Of a stretch of 64,000 nucleotides of DNA, positions 45,784 through 55,700 are shown one piece after another. The stretch spans positions 806,001 through 870,000 of the forward strand of contig NZ_JBFEFI010000001.1 in NCBI RefSeq assembly GCF_040717535.1, read 5' to 3'. The DNA comes from Thalassoglobus sp. JC818 (lineage in GTDB: Bacteria > Planctomycetota > Planctomycetia > Planctomycetales > Planctomycetaceae). Position numbers and translations under genes: made by a program. Within the stretch, counting starts at the first letter, position 1; every line of letters starts with the position of its first letter. The notes beneath the pieces were generated by a model. It searched no databases, was not told the DNA's origin, and saw only the letters and a list, made by a program, of their open reading frames with translations.

Positions 45784-46293
45784 ATGGCTACCTTTCGCGT
45801 TACACACCCGATTGCACACATTCGACAACCTTCCCAAAACGACTGCTGGGCGGCGGCCACAGCGATGGCTCGTGGACGTGATCGCGGTCGGCACCTGATG
45901 GTCTCTGACGTGAAGCAAATTGCCAGCGACAATGGCGTTCGAGTGAATGTCGACGGCACACTTCCCGTGCAAGATCTTGGCAACACTCGAAGGCTGGCGA
46001 CCGCATTGAATATGCAATGCTTTGATGTCCGAATGGGTGCGGTGACGACTGTGACTGTCTCGGTTATGAAACGATACCTCGAACGCGGTCGACTGGCTTT
46101 GTTTGGCTTCTTCGACTTTCCACGGCTCTCATTGAATCATGTCATCACGGTTTATCGCATGTGGGGCGATGGAACTCCGACAGGAACAACAATTTCAATT
46201 GTCGACCCGTTTAATGGCCGCGCTGACAACTTTAGTTGGAAGGAATTCAACGAAGATATCATGGCGGACCCGCACTTCGTCGTGGTGAAGTAA
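45784..46293 (+). CDS. Papain-like cysteine peptidase of the AvrRpt2/C70 type
   Basis: 169 residues, no signal peptide. The catalytic block is QPSQNDCWAAATAMA with Cys21 (the Q-x5-C-W pattern of papain-fold peptidases), a His119 in LNHVITVY, and Asp141-Pro-Phe-Asn in the position of the third catalytic residue. The spacing and block order fit the AvrRpt2-like family of small cysteine peptidases; C39-type bacteriocin peptidases are the alternative. GAGGAG precedes the ATG. It lacks an adjacent immunity, ABC transporter or secretion gene. The substrate is unknown. Confidence 0.75.
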   Translation: MATFRVTHPIAHIRQPSQNDCWAAATAMARGRDRGRHLMVSDVKQIASDNGVRVNVDGTLPVQDLGNTRRLATALNMQCFDVRMGAVTTVTVSVMKRYLERGRLALFGFFDFPRLSLNHVITVYRMWGDGTPTGTTISIVDPFNGRADNFSWKEFNEDIMADPHFVVVK

Positions 46294-46345
46294 CAGCTTT
46301 ACCGCAGCCACGTTGAAGCGTGCGACTTCCATTCGATTAGATTTG

Positions 46346-48250
46346 TTAATCGATCCGATTCACGTAGACATAGTATGCTCCGCAGATTTCATTCCCTGCG
46401 GAATCGAGCATCCAGGACTCCAGTTCAATTGGTCCAGCATTGAGGTTGGCCTTGAACTGGAAACACGTTCCCTCTGAGTTTGCATCGGTCGTCTGATCGA
46501 AACCGTCTCCAACTCGCAGCCGGCCATGATGAATTGGTAATGCTTTGCCGGCCACGTATGTCCCGTCGGTCACCTGAAGCTGCGGACATCCATCACTCAA
46601 TCGCAGGCCACTTTCGCGCGGCCAACGTCGAAGCTCAAACTCGTACGTTCCCGGTTCTGCAACAACCAAGTGCCACACACCATTCTTTTGAACGCCTCTG
46701 CGAATCTGCACCTGCTGGTCGACGAAGACGTCCAGCCATTCACACGCGGTTAGCAGCATCGGATTCTCTGCCGAGTGACCGATCACCACACGCTGCGGCT
46801 CCATGACTTCATCTTTCACACCGTCCCACCACTGGTCGAGATGTGCCTGCATCGCCTGGACGACTTCCGAGTTCTCGGCAGCGATATCGTGATCCTGATG
46901 CAGATCCTGTGAGACATCGAACAGCATCCGGTTTTCGAGAAGTCTCCAGTTCTTCCACATCACACACGCCCCCTCCTTTTGAGGGATCGCCGGATTGCCA
47001 TCGGTATACGTGACTCGAAACGTCGGCATGCGACTGTAGTTAATCACGAGCATACGATCGTCGATCGAATCGGACTCGCCGCGAAAAATCGGAGCCAGAC
47101 TTTCACCATCAAGCTCACCGGTCAATTGATCTTCACATCCCGACAAGTCTGCCAACGTGGGAAGCAAATCCTGCACATGCGAGAGGGTCTCGACGTCCTG
47201 TGCTTTGAGAGCATTCGGAAACCGAATAAAGCAGGGAACCCTGTGACCACCTTCCCAGAGGGTCGTCTTCTTTCCTCGCATTCCGGCATTGAAATAGTCG
47301 GCACCCATCGTGCTTCCGTTGTCCGTCAAAAAGACAACAATTGTGTTGTCTGCGAGCCCTTTATCGTCGAGGAATCGAAGAAGCTGACCGACGTTGTCAT
47401 CGATATTGCTTCCCATCGCGAGGAAGCTGACAAGATTCCTCCGCTTCTCCGGCGAGAGGTGTTTGGTCACTTCCGGATTCGCGTCAACGGAAGCTTGAAC
47501 TGCCTGACGGTACTTCTCGGGAACAAACCACGGCCAATGGGCGGAGTTGAGCGGGATGTATGCGAAACTCGGCTGGTCCGAAGTGGTCGACTCCAGCCAG
47601 TCCATCGCTTTCTGAAAGAAAATGTCTGTGCAGTAGCCGTCATAAACTTGTCGCTCTCCGTTGTGCAGATATGTATCTTCGAAATAGTCGTTGTCCCAGA
47701 AGTCAGGAACGCTGTTGATGTGCGAAGACGGGAACCACAGAGCCTCATCAAAGCCACGATCTTCAGGTCGAAACGGGTAATTGTCGCCGAGATGCCACTT
47801 TCCAAAAATCCCGGTCCGATAACCTGCATCGCGAAACACATTCGCCATCGTCTTCAGCTCCGGACGCAACAGAGTTCGCCCACTGCTGACGTTGATCGCA
47901 CCGTTTCGAAAAGCATCCAATCCGGTCATGAGTTGGCCACGCGTCGGCGTACACATTGGCGAGACATGAAAGTCAGTGAGCCGAACGCTCTCGCTCGCCA
48001 GTTGATCAATGGATGGCGTTTCAAGCAACGGATTTCCATGACATGAAAACTCACCATACCCCTGATCGTCCGTCATAATCACGATGACGTTCGGATGAGA
48101 AGATTCTGCGGCCGATGTAAGTCCAGCACACCACAACTGCGCTGCCACAGCAGCGAATAGAATGCAAACGCCGCTTGCTTTACTCTTGCGCCAAAAGTTC
48201 GCGATTGCACAGCTTTGGTTGACCCACGCTTGGGGAGTGAATTGATGCAT
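46346..48250 (-). CDS. Exported arylsulfatase-type sulfatase
   Basis: 634 residues. A hydrophobic signal segment (about 27-48) precedes the metal-binding DD in IMTDDQGYGEFSCHGNP. The formylglycine motif is C100-T-P-T-R104 (SPMCTPTRGQLMTG). GKWHLGDNYP contains the conserved Lys and His, and FLTDNGSTMG the second metal pair. After about residue 480 there is a beta-rich extension of about 150 residues, as in the sulfatase at 15640. It lies 245 bp downstream of the sigma-54 regulator gene on the same strand; no functional connection is claimed. Confidence 0.9.
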   Translation of the reverse strand: MHQFTPQAWVNQSCAIANFWRKSKASGVCILFAAVAAQLWCAGLTSAAESSHPNVIVIMTDDQGYGEFSCHGNPLLETPSIDQLASESVRLTDFHVSPMCTPTRGQLMTGLDAFRNGAINVSSGRTLLRPELKTMANVFRDAGYRTGIFGKWHLGDNYPFRPEDRGFDEALWFPSSHINSVPDFWDNDYFEDTYLHNGERQVYDGYCTDIFFQKAMDWLESTTSDQPSFAYIPLNSAHWPWFVPEKYRQAVQASVDANPEVTKHLSPEKRRNLVSFLAMGSNIDDNVGQLLRFLDDKGLADNTIVVFLTDNGSTMGADYFNAGMRGKKTTLWEGGHRVPCFIRFPNALKAQDVETLSHVQDLLPTLADLSGCEDQLTGELDGESLAPIFRGESDSIDDRMLVINYSRMPTFRVTYTDGNPAIPQKEGACVMWKNWRLLENRMLFDVSQDLHQDHDIAAENSEVVQAMQAHLDQWWDGVKDEVMEPQRVVIGHSAENPMLLTACEWLDVFVDQQVQIRRGVQKNGVWHLVVAEPGTYEFELRRWPRESGLRLSDGCPQLQVTDGTYVAGKALPIHHGRLRVGDGFDQTTDANSEGTCFQFKANLNAGPIELESWMLDSAGNEICGAYYVYVNRID

Positions 48251-48495
48251 GATGATTCCGTCTGAATGTTGTCAGCGTGTAATGAATCTAAAATTGCTGG
48301 CACTTAGTGATGAATGTTCCCTGCGAAAGTAATTCGAAGCGGACTGCGAAGCAATTCACACGCACGTTCCACAACAAGAAAGCACCAATTGCAACATTCA
48401 TCGGAAAGAAAGTGCAGGAGAGGGTCGATACCAGTCGGACCTCGTTTCAATATTCGGACGACGATCAACCACTCGACGTTTTTCATCGAATTACT

Positions 48496-50301
48496 TCAAT
48501 CGACATTGTCTTCCTTCAGCCAGCAATACAGCGTCTTCCGAGATATTCCGAGAGTCTTGGCGGCCAACGTTTTATTTCCATGACACTGCTGAACCGCAGC
48601 TTCTGCTTTCATGCGGTTGCTGACTGTCGTATCACCTGCGAGAGAGTTCTCGAGATCGAGCACAGGTGTAATTGGTCGATGCGAATCGTCACTTTGCCGG
48701 CCGGATGACGATGAGATCCCGTCCGGAATGAAGTGTCGACCGTGCAGCACATCTCCATCTTCGCGAATTGCCGATTCGCGCAACACTCCTTCTAGCTCAC
48801 GAAAATTCCCGGGCCACGAATGTTGAAGCAGCTTGTTCTGAAACGCCGGGCTGATGTCGAATGACTTTCGATTCATCTCTGAGTGCAATCGACGAGCGAT
48901 CTCCTGAGCTAGCAGAGTCAAATCATCTCGACGAGATCGGAGTGGCGGAATCTTCAACGTAATCTGGTTCAATCGGTAGTAAAGATCTTCACGAAACAGC
49001 CCCTGTTCGACCTGTTCTCGCAATGGTCGGTTCGAAGCTGTCAGCACTCGGACATCAAGCGATCGCGAGACCTCACTACCAATGGGAGTGACTTCCTGTT
49101 GTTGAATCACTCGCAACAGAGCAACTTGTCCTCGCGGGCTGAGGTCCGCCACTTCGTCCAGAAACAGAGTTCCGCTGTCGGCCAGTTCGAACTTTCCGCG
49201 TCGACGGCGATCTGCGTCCGTGAACGCACCTTTCTCATGGCCAAATAACTCCGACTCAAGCAAGCTGTCCGGAATCGCTCCGCAGTTAAGCGTGATGAAC
49301 GGTCCGGCGTGTCTTCGGCTCAAACGATGAATCTGAGCAGCGACGAGTTCTTTACCGGTTCCTGATTCGCCTTCAATGCACACATTCACGCTATGCCCAG
49401 CCACACGCTTAATTAAGTCGAAGACTTCGAGCATTTCCGGGCTGCGACCGATCATCGGGCCGAAGCCTCGAGCACTGCGTTCATAGTCCACCGTTTCCAT
49501 CGAACTTTGAAATCGATGAATTGTCGACGTAATCGCGGCTTCCACTGGCAATCGTTCGAAGACTGACCCTCCTGCGAATCCGTGAACGGAAGTCTGCCGC
49601 ATGAGAGTCTTGAGATCGTCTGCCGTCGTGATCGGACCACCGAATGCCAGGCAGGGGACGTTTGGCTTCAACCGGTTGGCCAGATTGAGCATCTCATTCA
49701 TGCGCGTCACTGCTTGCTGCATCTGATCGCGACGATCCCGGACGTCGTCCAACTGCTTCGTCAGACCCAGATTCAAGATCAGGCCATCAACTCCTGCATC
49801 GAGAAACGACTCAAGTTGATCATTCGACAATGCAAAGCCGAGCGTCTGAAATCCGCGACTTTTCGCCAGCGTCAACAACTTTGATTCTGCTTCCGTGTTG
49901 AAGCCATTCTCCTGTAGAACTCGCCCATACTCGCCATCGACAAACCCCAATGCGGGCCAATTGACGATTCCCCCGACTCCCCATTCTCTCCAGCGATCGA
50001 GGTATGCGATCAGGCTGGACTCATCATCTCCGCAGAAGAGACCGGCGAAGACAGGAGTGCTCTTCGCATGAGGCAAGACATCCCATCGCAACAGTCGGTC
50101 TGTTTGTTCATTCGCATCACCAAGCGGCAAGAACGCAGCCAGCGTCCCGACTCCGTGCGTTCGATACATCCCGGCGTTGAGAGCCAAAAGCAAATCCGCC
50201 CCAGCATCGATGGCGCAGCGAGCCACCAAACCCGAGCCCGCCACGACGGCGACAAGTGGTCGAGCTTCCTGTTTCTCAGCTCGCGATTGTATCGTAGTCA
50301 T
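48496..50301 (-). CDS. Sigma-54 activator with PEP-hydrolase-like TIM-barrel sensor domain
   Basis: Transcription activator of 601 residues. Residues about 10-275 are a TIM-barrel paralogous to the protein at 51882-52718 (matching blocks NWPALGFVDGEYGRVLQENG, AGVDGLILNLGL, FGGPITTADDLKTLM and GGSVFERLPVEAAI); the Cys-His of CHGGPI in the enzyme-like copy is Ala-Phe here. The AAA+ domain (about 290-515) has Walker A GESGTGKE and ends in a Fis helix-turn-helix (TLAAKTLGISRKTLYCWLK). The sigma-54 loop is GAFTDA rather than GAFTGA. The family (TIM-barrel fused to sigma-54 activators) is known; the ligand is not. The start MTTIQSR begins at the barrel; there is no clear ribosome site. It is divergent from the operon it probably controls. 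Confidence 0.88.
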   Translation of the reverse strand: MTTIQSRAEKQEARPLVAVVAGSGLVARCAIDAGADLLLALNAGMYRTHGVGTLAAFLPLGDANEQTDRLLRWDVLPHAKSTPVFAGLFCGDDESSLIAYLDRWREWGVGGIVNWPALGFVDGEYGRVLQENGFNTEAESKLLTLAKSRGFQTLGFALSNDQLESFLDAGVDGLILNLGLTKQLDDVRDRRDQMQQAVTRMNEMLNLANRLKPNVPCLAFGGPITTADDLKTLMRQTSVHGFAGGSVFERLPVEAAITSTIHRFQSSMETVDYERSARGFGPMIGRSPEMLEVFDLIKRVAGHSVNVCIEGESGTGKELVAAQIHRLSRRHAGPFITLNCGAIPDSLLESELFGHEKGAFTDADRRRRGKFELADSGTLFLDEVADLSPRGQVALLRVIQQQEVTPIGSEVSRSLDVRVLTASNRPLREQVEQGLFREDLYYRLNQITLKIPPLRSRRDDLTLLAQEIARRLHSEMNRKSFDISPAFQNKLLQHSWPGNFRELEGVLRESAIREDGDVLHGRHFIPDGISSSSGRQSDDSHRPITPVLDLENSLAGDTTVSNRMKAEAAVQQCHGNKTLAAKTLGISRKTLYCWLKEDNVD

Positions 50302-50353
50302 CAATTCAATAGTTCTTGATGGGAAGAAGGGAGTTCGAAGCTGTTTCGTCGTG

Positions 50354-50369
50354 GGTAACAATTGTTACC
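50354..50369. promoter_or_regulatory. Perfect palindrome, probable activator binding site
   Basis: GGTAACAATTGTTACC is a perfect 16-bp palindrome between the divergent regulator and the Tm-1-like gene, about 134 bp upstream of the -24 element. That is the usual distance of an upstream activating sequence from a sigma-54 promoter. Partial repeats (GTAACTACC at 50385 and GTTACC near 50539) lie nearby. Confidence 0.65.
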
Positions 50370-50487
50370 GACTGTCACTTAACTGTAACTACCGAAGCGC
50401 TTCCAAAGCGACGCTCCTGACGATATCGAAGTGTTTTTCATGACAATCACTAGCTGATGTTCATGTCATCGCATGCTCTCAGAGGCA

Positions 50488-50504
50488 TTGGACCAGAAGT
50501 TGCT
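50488..50504 (+). promoter_or_regulatory. Sigma-54-type (-24/-12) promoter of the Tm-1-like operon
   Basis: TTGGACCAGAAGTTGCT keeps the GG and GC of the sigma-54 consensus TGGCAC-N5-TTGCW at the exact 10-base spacing. Transcription would start near 50515, which lies after the first in-frame ATG (50473) and before GTG 50548. Confidence 0.6.
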
Positions 50505-50547
50505 TATCAGAGAACAGACGATTCAACTGTTACGAAGGTGTTACCCT

Positions 50548-51822
50548 GTGAATAGTCAACGTGAATCTGCTGCCGTTTATCTGCTCGCCACAATGGACAC
50601 TAAAGGAGCCGAACTGGGCTTTCTGGCTGATCGATTGCGCCATCGTGGCGTCGCTGTCCGAACAGTCGATGTTGGAACGGATCCGGAACTGACCGCTGAG
50701 GCAGATGTGTCGCGGGAAGAAGTCCTAGCAGCGTCTGCGATTCAATCTACGGTCACACAAAACGAGTCGACGTCAGGCGATCGCGGACAAGCCATCGCGA
50801 AAATGTCGGCATGCCTCCGCGAATTCATGTTGAGTGAGCAACGAGCGGGCAGGGTACAGGGAGTCATCGGAATCGGAGGCAGCGGAGGGACATCTCTCAT
50901 CGCTCCGGCAATGCGAATACTTCCAATCGGAATGCCGAAGATTCTGGTCTCGACTGTCGCCAGCGGTAACGTCGCACCGTACGTCGATTGCTCCGACATT
51001 TTCATGCTCTACTCGGTGGTCGACATCGCAGGGCTGAATGTCGTGTCGAAAAGAATTCTCACCAACGCAGCAGATGCAATGGCCGGGATGGTTCTTCCCG
51101 ATTCAAAAGCGACGACATCAAAAACGACTGACTCACAAGTTCCGCCGCGAAACACTGTTGGGCTGACAATGTTTGGTGTGACGACTCCTTGTGTGACTCA
51201 GGTTCGCCAGCAGTTGGAAGCAGACAACAATGAGTGTCTGGTCTTCCACGCAACAGGCACCGGAGGCAGAGCCATGGAACAGCTTGTCGAGTCAGGATTT
51301 CTCACAGCAGTCATGGACATCACAACAACCGAAGTGGCTGACGAAATTGTTGGCGGAGTCTTCGCCGCCGGTCCGGAGCGGTTCGATCGTGTTCTCAGAA
51401 GCCGCGTCCCCTATATACTAAGCTTGGGTGCATTGGACATGGTGAACTTTGGAGCCCGCGAAACAGTTCCTCCACAGTTCCAAGACCGATTGTTGCACTG
51501 CCACAATGCCCAAGTCACATTGATGCGGACGAATGCAGTCGAGTGCAAACAAATTGGACGCTGGATCGCTGACAAGCTGAATCAATCGGTCGCGCCGTTA
51601 CGCTTACTCATTCCTGAAGGTGGCCTGTCTCTACTCGACGTTCCCGGACAACCGTTTCACGATCCGGAAGCAGATCACGCACTTTTCGATTCCCTCGAAG
51701 AACACCTTCAACAATCTGACACACGGCAATGCATTCGATTGCCCTATGAGATCAATGCTCCCGAGTTTTCCGAAGCTCTCCTTCAGCATTTCAGCGAACT
51801 CTCTGCGAAAGCAAGCTCGTAG
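50548..51822 (+). CDS. Tm-1-like ATP-binding (UPF0261) protein
   Basis: Corresponds to the N-terminal half of the plant virus-resistance protein Tm-1 and to bacterial UPF0261. Residues about 10-45 have the family signature LLATMDTKGAELGFLADRL, followed by VGTD, then GVIGIGGSGGTSLIAPAMR (a P-loop-like ATP-binding stretch), NVAPYVDCSDIFMLYSVVDIAGLN, and VFHATGTGGRAMEQLVESGF. The reaction is unknown; ATP binding is known for the family. Start: GTG 50548 has AAGGTG seven bases upstream and lies downstream of the sigma-54 promoter; the ATG at 50473 would be upstream of the predicted transcript start. The next gene follows after 59 bp and encodes the counterpart of the C-terminal half of Tm-1. Confidence 0.85.
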   Translation: MNSQRESAAVYLLATMDTKGAELGFLADRLRHRGVAVRTVDVGTDPELTAEADVSREEVLAASAIQSTVTQNESTSGDRGQAIAKMSACLREFMLSEQRAGRVQGVIGIGGSGGTSLIAPAMRILPIGMPKILVSTVASGNVAPYVDCSDIFMLYSVVDIAGLNVVSKRILTNAADAMAGMVLPDSKATTSKTTDSQVPPRNTVGLTMFGVTTPCVTQVRQQLEADNNECLVFHATGTGGRAMEQLVESGFLTAVMDITTTEVADEIVGGVFAAGPERFDRVLRSRVPYILSLGALDMVNFGARETVPPQFQDRLLHCHNAQVTLMRTNAVECKQIGRWIADKLNQSVAPLRLLIPEGGLSLLDVPGQPFHDPEADHALFDSLEEHLQQSDTRQCIRLPYEINAPEFSEALLQHFSELSAKASS

Positions 51823-51881
51823 ATTTGCCGAGCGAATGATCTTCCACTTGAATTCTTTACCTCTTTGAAACGACTAAAATC

Positions 51882-52718
51882 ATGCGACAAAATCGAACCG
51901 AAATCCTGAACCGTTTCCATGCCAAAATTTCTGAAGGCAAACCAATCGTCGGTGGTGGGGCAGGTACTGGAATTAGTGCCAAGTGCGAAGAAGCGGGCGG
52001 AATCGACCTGATCGTGATCTACAACTCCGGACGATTCCGCATGGCTGGCCGCGGATCTCTATCCGGACTCTTGCCTTTTGGGAATGCAAATGAAATCGTC
52101 AAAGACATGGCGAAGGAAGTGTTGACGACTGTCAAATCAACGCCCGTCATCGCTGGCGTGTGTGGTGTCGACCCCTTCATGCTTCGAGACCATTTTCTGA
52201 AAGAACTCATCGATCTCGGATTCTCGGGCATCCAGAACTTTCCAACGGTCGGCTTGATCGACGGAACTTTTCGCGCCAACCTCGAAGAAACCGGAATGGG
52301 ATACGACCTGGAAGTTGAGTGCGTCGCCGCTGCCCGCAAGCTGGAACTATTAACAACTCCTTACGTCTTCGATCCAGAGCAAGCAGTACAAATGGCCGAA
52401 GCTGGTGCCGATATCCTGGTCGCTCACATGGGCTTAACGACCGGCGGTGCCATCGGCGCTGAAACGGCGAATTCACTCGACGCCTGTGTCCGCCGCGTCA
52501 GCGAGATTGCCGAAGCGGGGCGTAGCGTGCGCACGGATATTCTGGTCCTCTGTCACGGCGGCCCTATCTCGATGCCGGAAGATGCAAAGTTCATGCTGGA
52601 GAACTGCGACATCCACGGCTTCTACGGAGCGAGTTCGATGGAACGTTTACCGACCGAAACCGCGATTCGAGACCAAGTCCAACAGTTCGTCGACTTAAAG
52701 CTAAATCGAACAAACTAA
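51882..52718 (+). CDS. TIM-barrel protein of the phosphoenolpyruvate hydrolase family (Tm-1 C-terminal half)
   Basis: 278 residues forming one TIM barrel, with [33 protein letters not shown] at the start, [31 protein letters not shown], and the closing [19 protein letters not shown] and [16 protein letters not shown], in the expected order. The glycine-rich phosphate-binding turns point to a phosphorylated ligand. In tomato Tm-1 this barrel is fused to the UPF0261 domain; here the two are separate genes 59 bp apart. The sensor domain of the divergent regulator is its paralogue. The family name PEP hydrolase reflects a homologue's assignment; the reaction here is unknown. Confidence 0.85.
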   Translation: MRQNRTEILNRFHAKISEGKPIVGGGAGTGISAKCEEAGGIDLIVIYNSGRFRMAGRGSLSGLLPFGNANEIVKDMAKEVLTTVKSTPVIAGVCGVDPFMLRDHFLKELIDLGFSGIQNFPTVGLIDGTFRANLEETGMGYDLEVECVAAARKLELLTTPYVFDPEQAVQMAEAGADILVAHMGLTTGGAIGAETANSLDACVRRVSEIAEAGRSVRTDILVLCHGGPISMPEDAKFMLENCDIHGFYGASSMERLPTETAIRDQVQQFVDLKLNRTN

Positions 52719-52794
52719 GTTCGATCTAAAACCATTGTCACGAATTCCTGTGCGTGACCTTGCTTAAAAACTTGTCTTCAATCGAGATTCTTTC

Positions 52795-55700
52795 GTGAAC
52801 AAAATCTTCGTTGCTGCGCGCGCGGCGAATCCATCTGCCATCGCTTTGACGTTCATGTTGCTCGTCTGGGCAACAACGGAATCGGTGGGTCAAGAGACTC
52901 TTCGTCAGTTAGTCCCAGCCACAGAAATGTGGTCCGATCCTGCATTGCCAATCAAAGATAATTTAATGCTTTGGCTGGATGCTTCACGGATAGATTCCGC
53001 CTTCGAAGCTCGCGGAGTGACCGCGCCTGCTGAGAGCGAGCCTGTCTCAGTTTGGCCGGATGCTTCTGGAAATCGCCGTGATCTGACGCAAACGGAAACC
53101 GATCGGCAGCCAGTTTTTCACCAAACCGGAGACTTTCGATCAGTCCTTTTTTCCGGCGATGACTTTCTTTCATCTTCGATCGCAGAAACGACATGTGACG
53201 AGCTGACAGTCTTCATCGTCTCAGCGACGTACTCAACTCCGGCTCCGTACTCCGCGTGGATTTCGTTCAGCGCGAAGGATCGAAATGACTATCAGAGTGG
53301 ACTCAACATCGATCAGGGAAGTGGTTCTGCCTCCACCCAGCGAAGTATTAATGTCGAAGGTGTCGGCGCAGGTGGGGAATCCAATCTGTTGAAAGGCCCG
53401 ATCGAGTTCGGATCAGTGACTCACATGTGCGTCACATCAAGCGGTGGCCCTGACGGAATTGGTGTCTGGGTGAATGGTGACTTTCAAGGAAGTCGTCCGC
53501 GTCAGACTGACTCCTCGATTCATACAGAAGAAGTCGTGCTGGGTGGTCGTAGATACAACAATAGTGGAGGATCACCTGAGCCGCAGGCTTTTTTCGACGG
53601 GGACATCGCAGAAATTCTCGTCTATGACCGCTTACTGACTGAGGATCAACGAAGAAGGGTTGAAGAGTACCTCAAGCACAAATACCGCACGACAAAGAAG
53701 TTGCCGGTTCCGATTCGAACAGACAGAGGTGAACCACTCGTTCGCGTTGAAAACCCTCCGTTGGCGCAGGTCTTTGTCCCCGGATTCGCGGTGCGTGAAG
53801 TTCCGATCGAATTGCCAAATATTAATAACATTCTATATCGCCCGGACGGAACACTGATCGCATTGGGCTACAACGGAAACATCTGGCGATTAACGGACAC
53901 AAACGGCGATGGACTTCCGGATCAGTATTCGCTGTTCTGGGAGAATCATGGCGAGATCCTGTCGCCCATCGGAATGGATCTGACCACGCCTGGGTTCCCT
54001 GATGGCGACGGAGTCTACGTGGCGTGCAAGGGCAAATGCACTCTCATTTTGGACACCGATCGTGATGGACGTGCTGATGAAGAACGCATTCTCGCCAACG
54101 ATTGGCAACCTCTGCAGCACAACGTTGACTGCCTGGGAGTCGCTGTTAGCCCGAAAGATGGCAGTGTCTATTTCGGGCGAGGAACTACCGATTTCACGAA
54201 TGCATACCTCATCAACGACAAGGGTGAGTCGCAGTTCGATCTGAGCAGCGAGCGAGGAACGATCCTCAGGATTTCTCCTGACGGAAAGCAACGGGAGATC
54301 GTCTGCACCGGGATTCGCTTTCCGGTCGGTCTTCGATTTAACAGGGCAGGTGATTTGTTCTGCACTGACCAGGAGGGGGCTACATGGCTGGCGAATGGAA
54401 ATCCGTTCGATGAGTTGCTGCACATCCAAACCGGCAGGCACTATGGCTTTCCTCCTCGGCATCCGAAGCATCTCCCTGATGTCATCGATGAACCAAGCAC
54501 GTTCGACTACGGGCCGCAACATCAGTCAACGTGCGGATTCTGTTTTAATGAACCGATCACTCCTGACGGCAACACCTTCGGTCCAGATCACTGGGTCGGT
54601 GATGCCTTCGTGACTGGATACTCACGAGGAAAACTGTATCGCACGGAGCTGTCGAAAACGGAAGCTGGCTATGTCGCGAGGAACCATCTCTTCGCTTGCC
54701 TGAACATGCTCCCGGTTGATTGTTGCCTCACTCCCGATGGCGGATTGCTTGTAGCAGTCCACAGCGGCGGACCTGACTGGGGAAGCGGTCCAGCCGGGAT
54801 CGGGAAGCTCTTAAAAGTCGAATATCGAGAGCCAGAAAGTCCGCAGCCCACACTGGTTTGGCCAGCATCTTCCCACGAACTGCGTGTCGAGTTTGACCGT
54901 CCGATTCCGGCCGAGCGATTGCGTGGAACCATGGAACAAGTCGAAATCACAGCAGGTCCATTTGTTCGTGCTGGGGATCGGTTTGAATCGTTGTGGCCCG
55001 GGTATTCGGTCGTCCATGCCCAGCAACGTTCGCCGCGACGGCGGATTCGAATTCATTCGGTTCAGCAAACAGCTGACCTGCGAACATTGGTGATTGCCAC
55101 CGATCAATTGTCCGTTGCGGAACACTATTCACTCACGCTTCCAAGATCGATATGTGAGGCACAAGAAACACAGGGAAGCAAAGACGAGTCGCAACAAATC
55201 GATGCAATCGACCTCGGATTTAACCTCTCGGGATGTGAGGCTGCATTCTCTCAACACGGCGAAGTCGTCTGGAGTGGTTGGCTTCCAACTCTCGACTTGA
55301 AAGCAGCGAGAGAATGGACCACCGGTTCGGCGTTTCATGATCAGTTGTGGCGAGTCGCACAAGAGCCCGGAGAATGGAGACTATCTGCGCAAATGCGACT
55401 CGATGCGATGCTCCGCCCGAAAGTCCAACCTGGATCTCAAATCGAATACGAATTGCCTCCAGAAGTTGTTCATCTAGACGTCCCCGGTGGAACCGAGCTA
55501 CAAGTTCACCGGGAGGGTGGCACAATCTCTGAGGCTTCCGGGATCGCTGTTGAATCCGGAGATTTGGCGGATGTTAACGTGCGCTTTGAGTCCGACTCTC
55601 TCGAACAAGCGCTGAAATTTTCGATCGCATACAGAACCAATGAAGATGAGCGGTTGCGTCCAATGCCCCCGAGTCGCGTCCTGCTGCCTTGGGCCAAAAC

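Noticed and set aside
15640-48250. Interpretation of the three sulfatase genes as one polysaccharide utilisation locus
   Set aside because: They are 12-15 kb apart with unrelated genes between, and no maturase, TonB transporter or glycoside hydrolase is near them.
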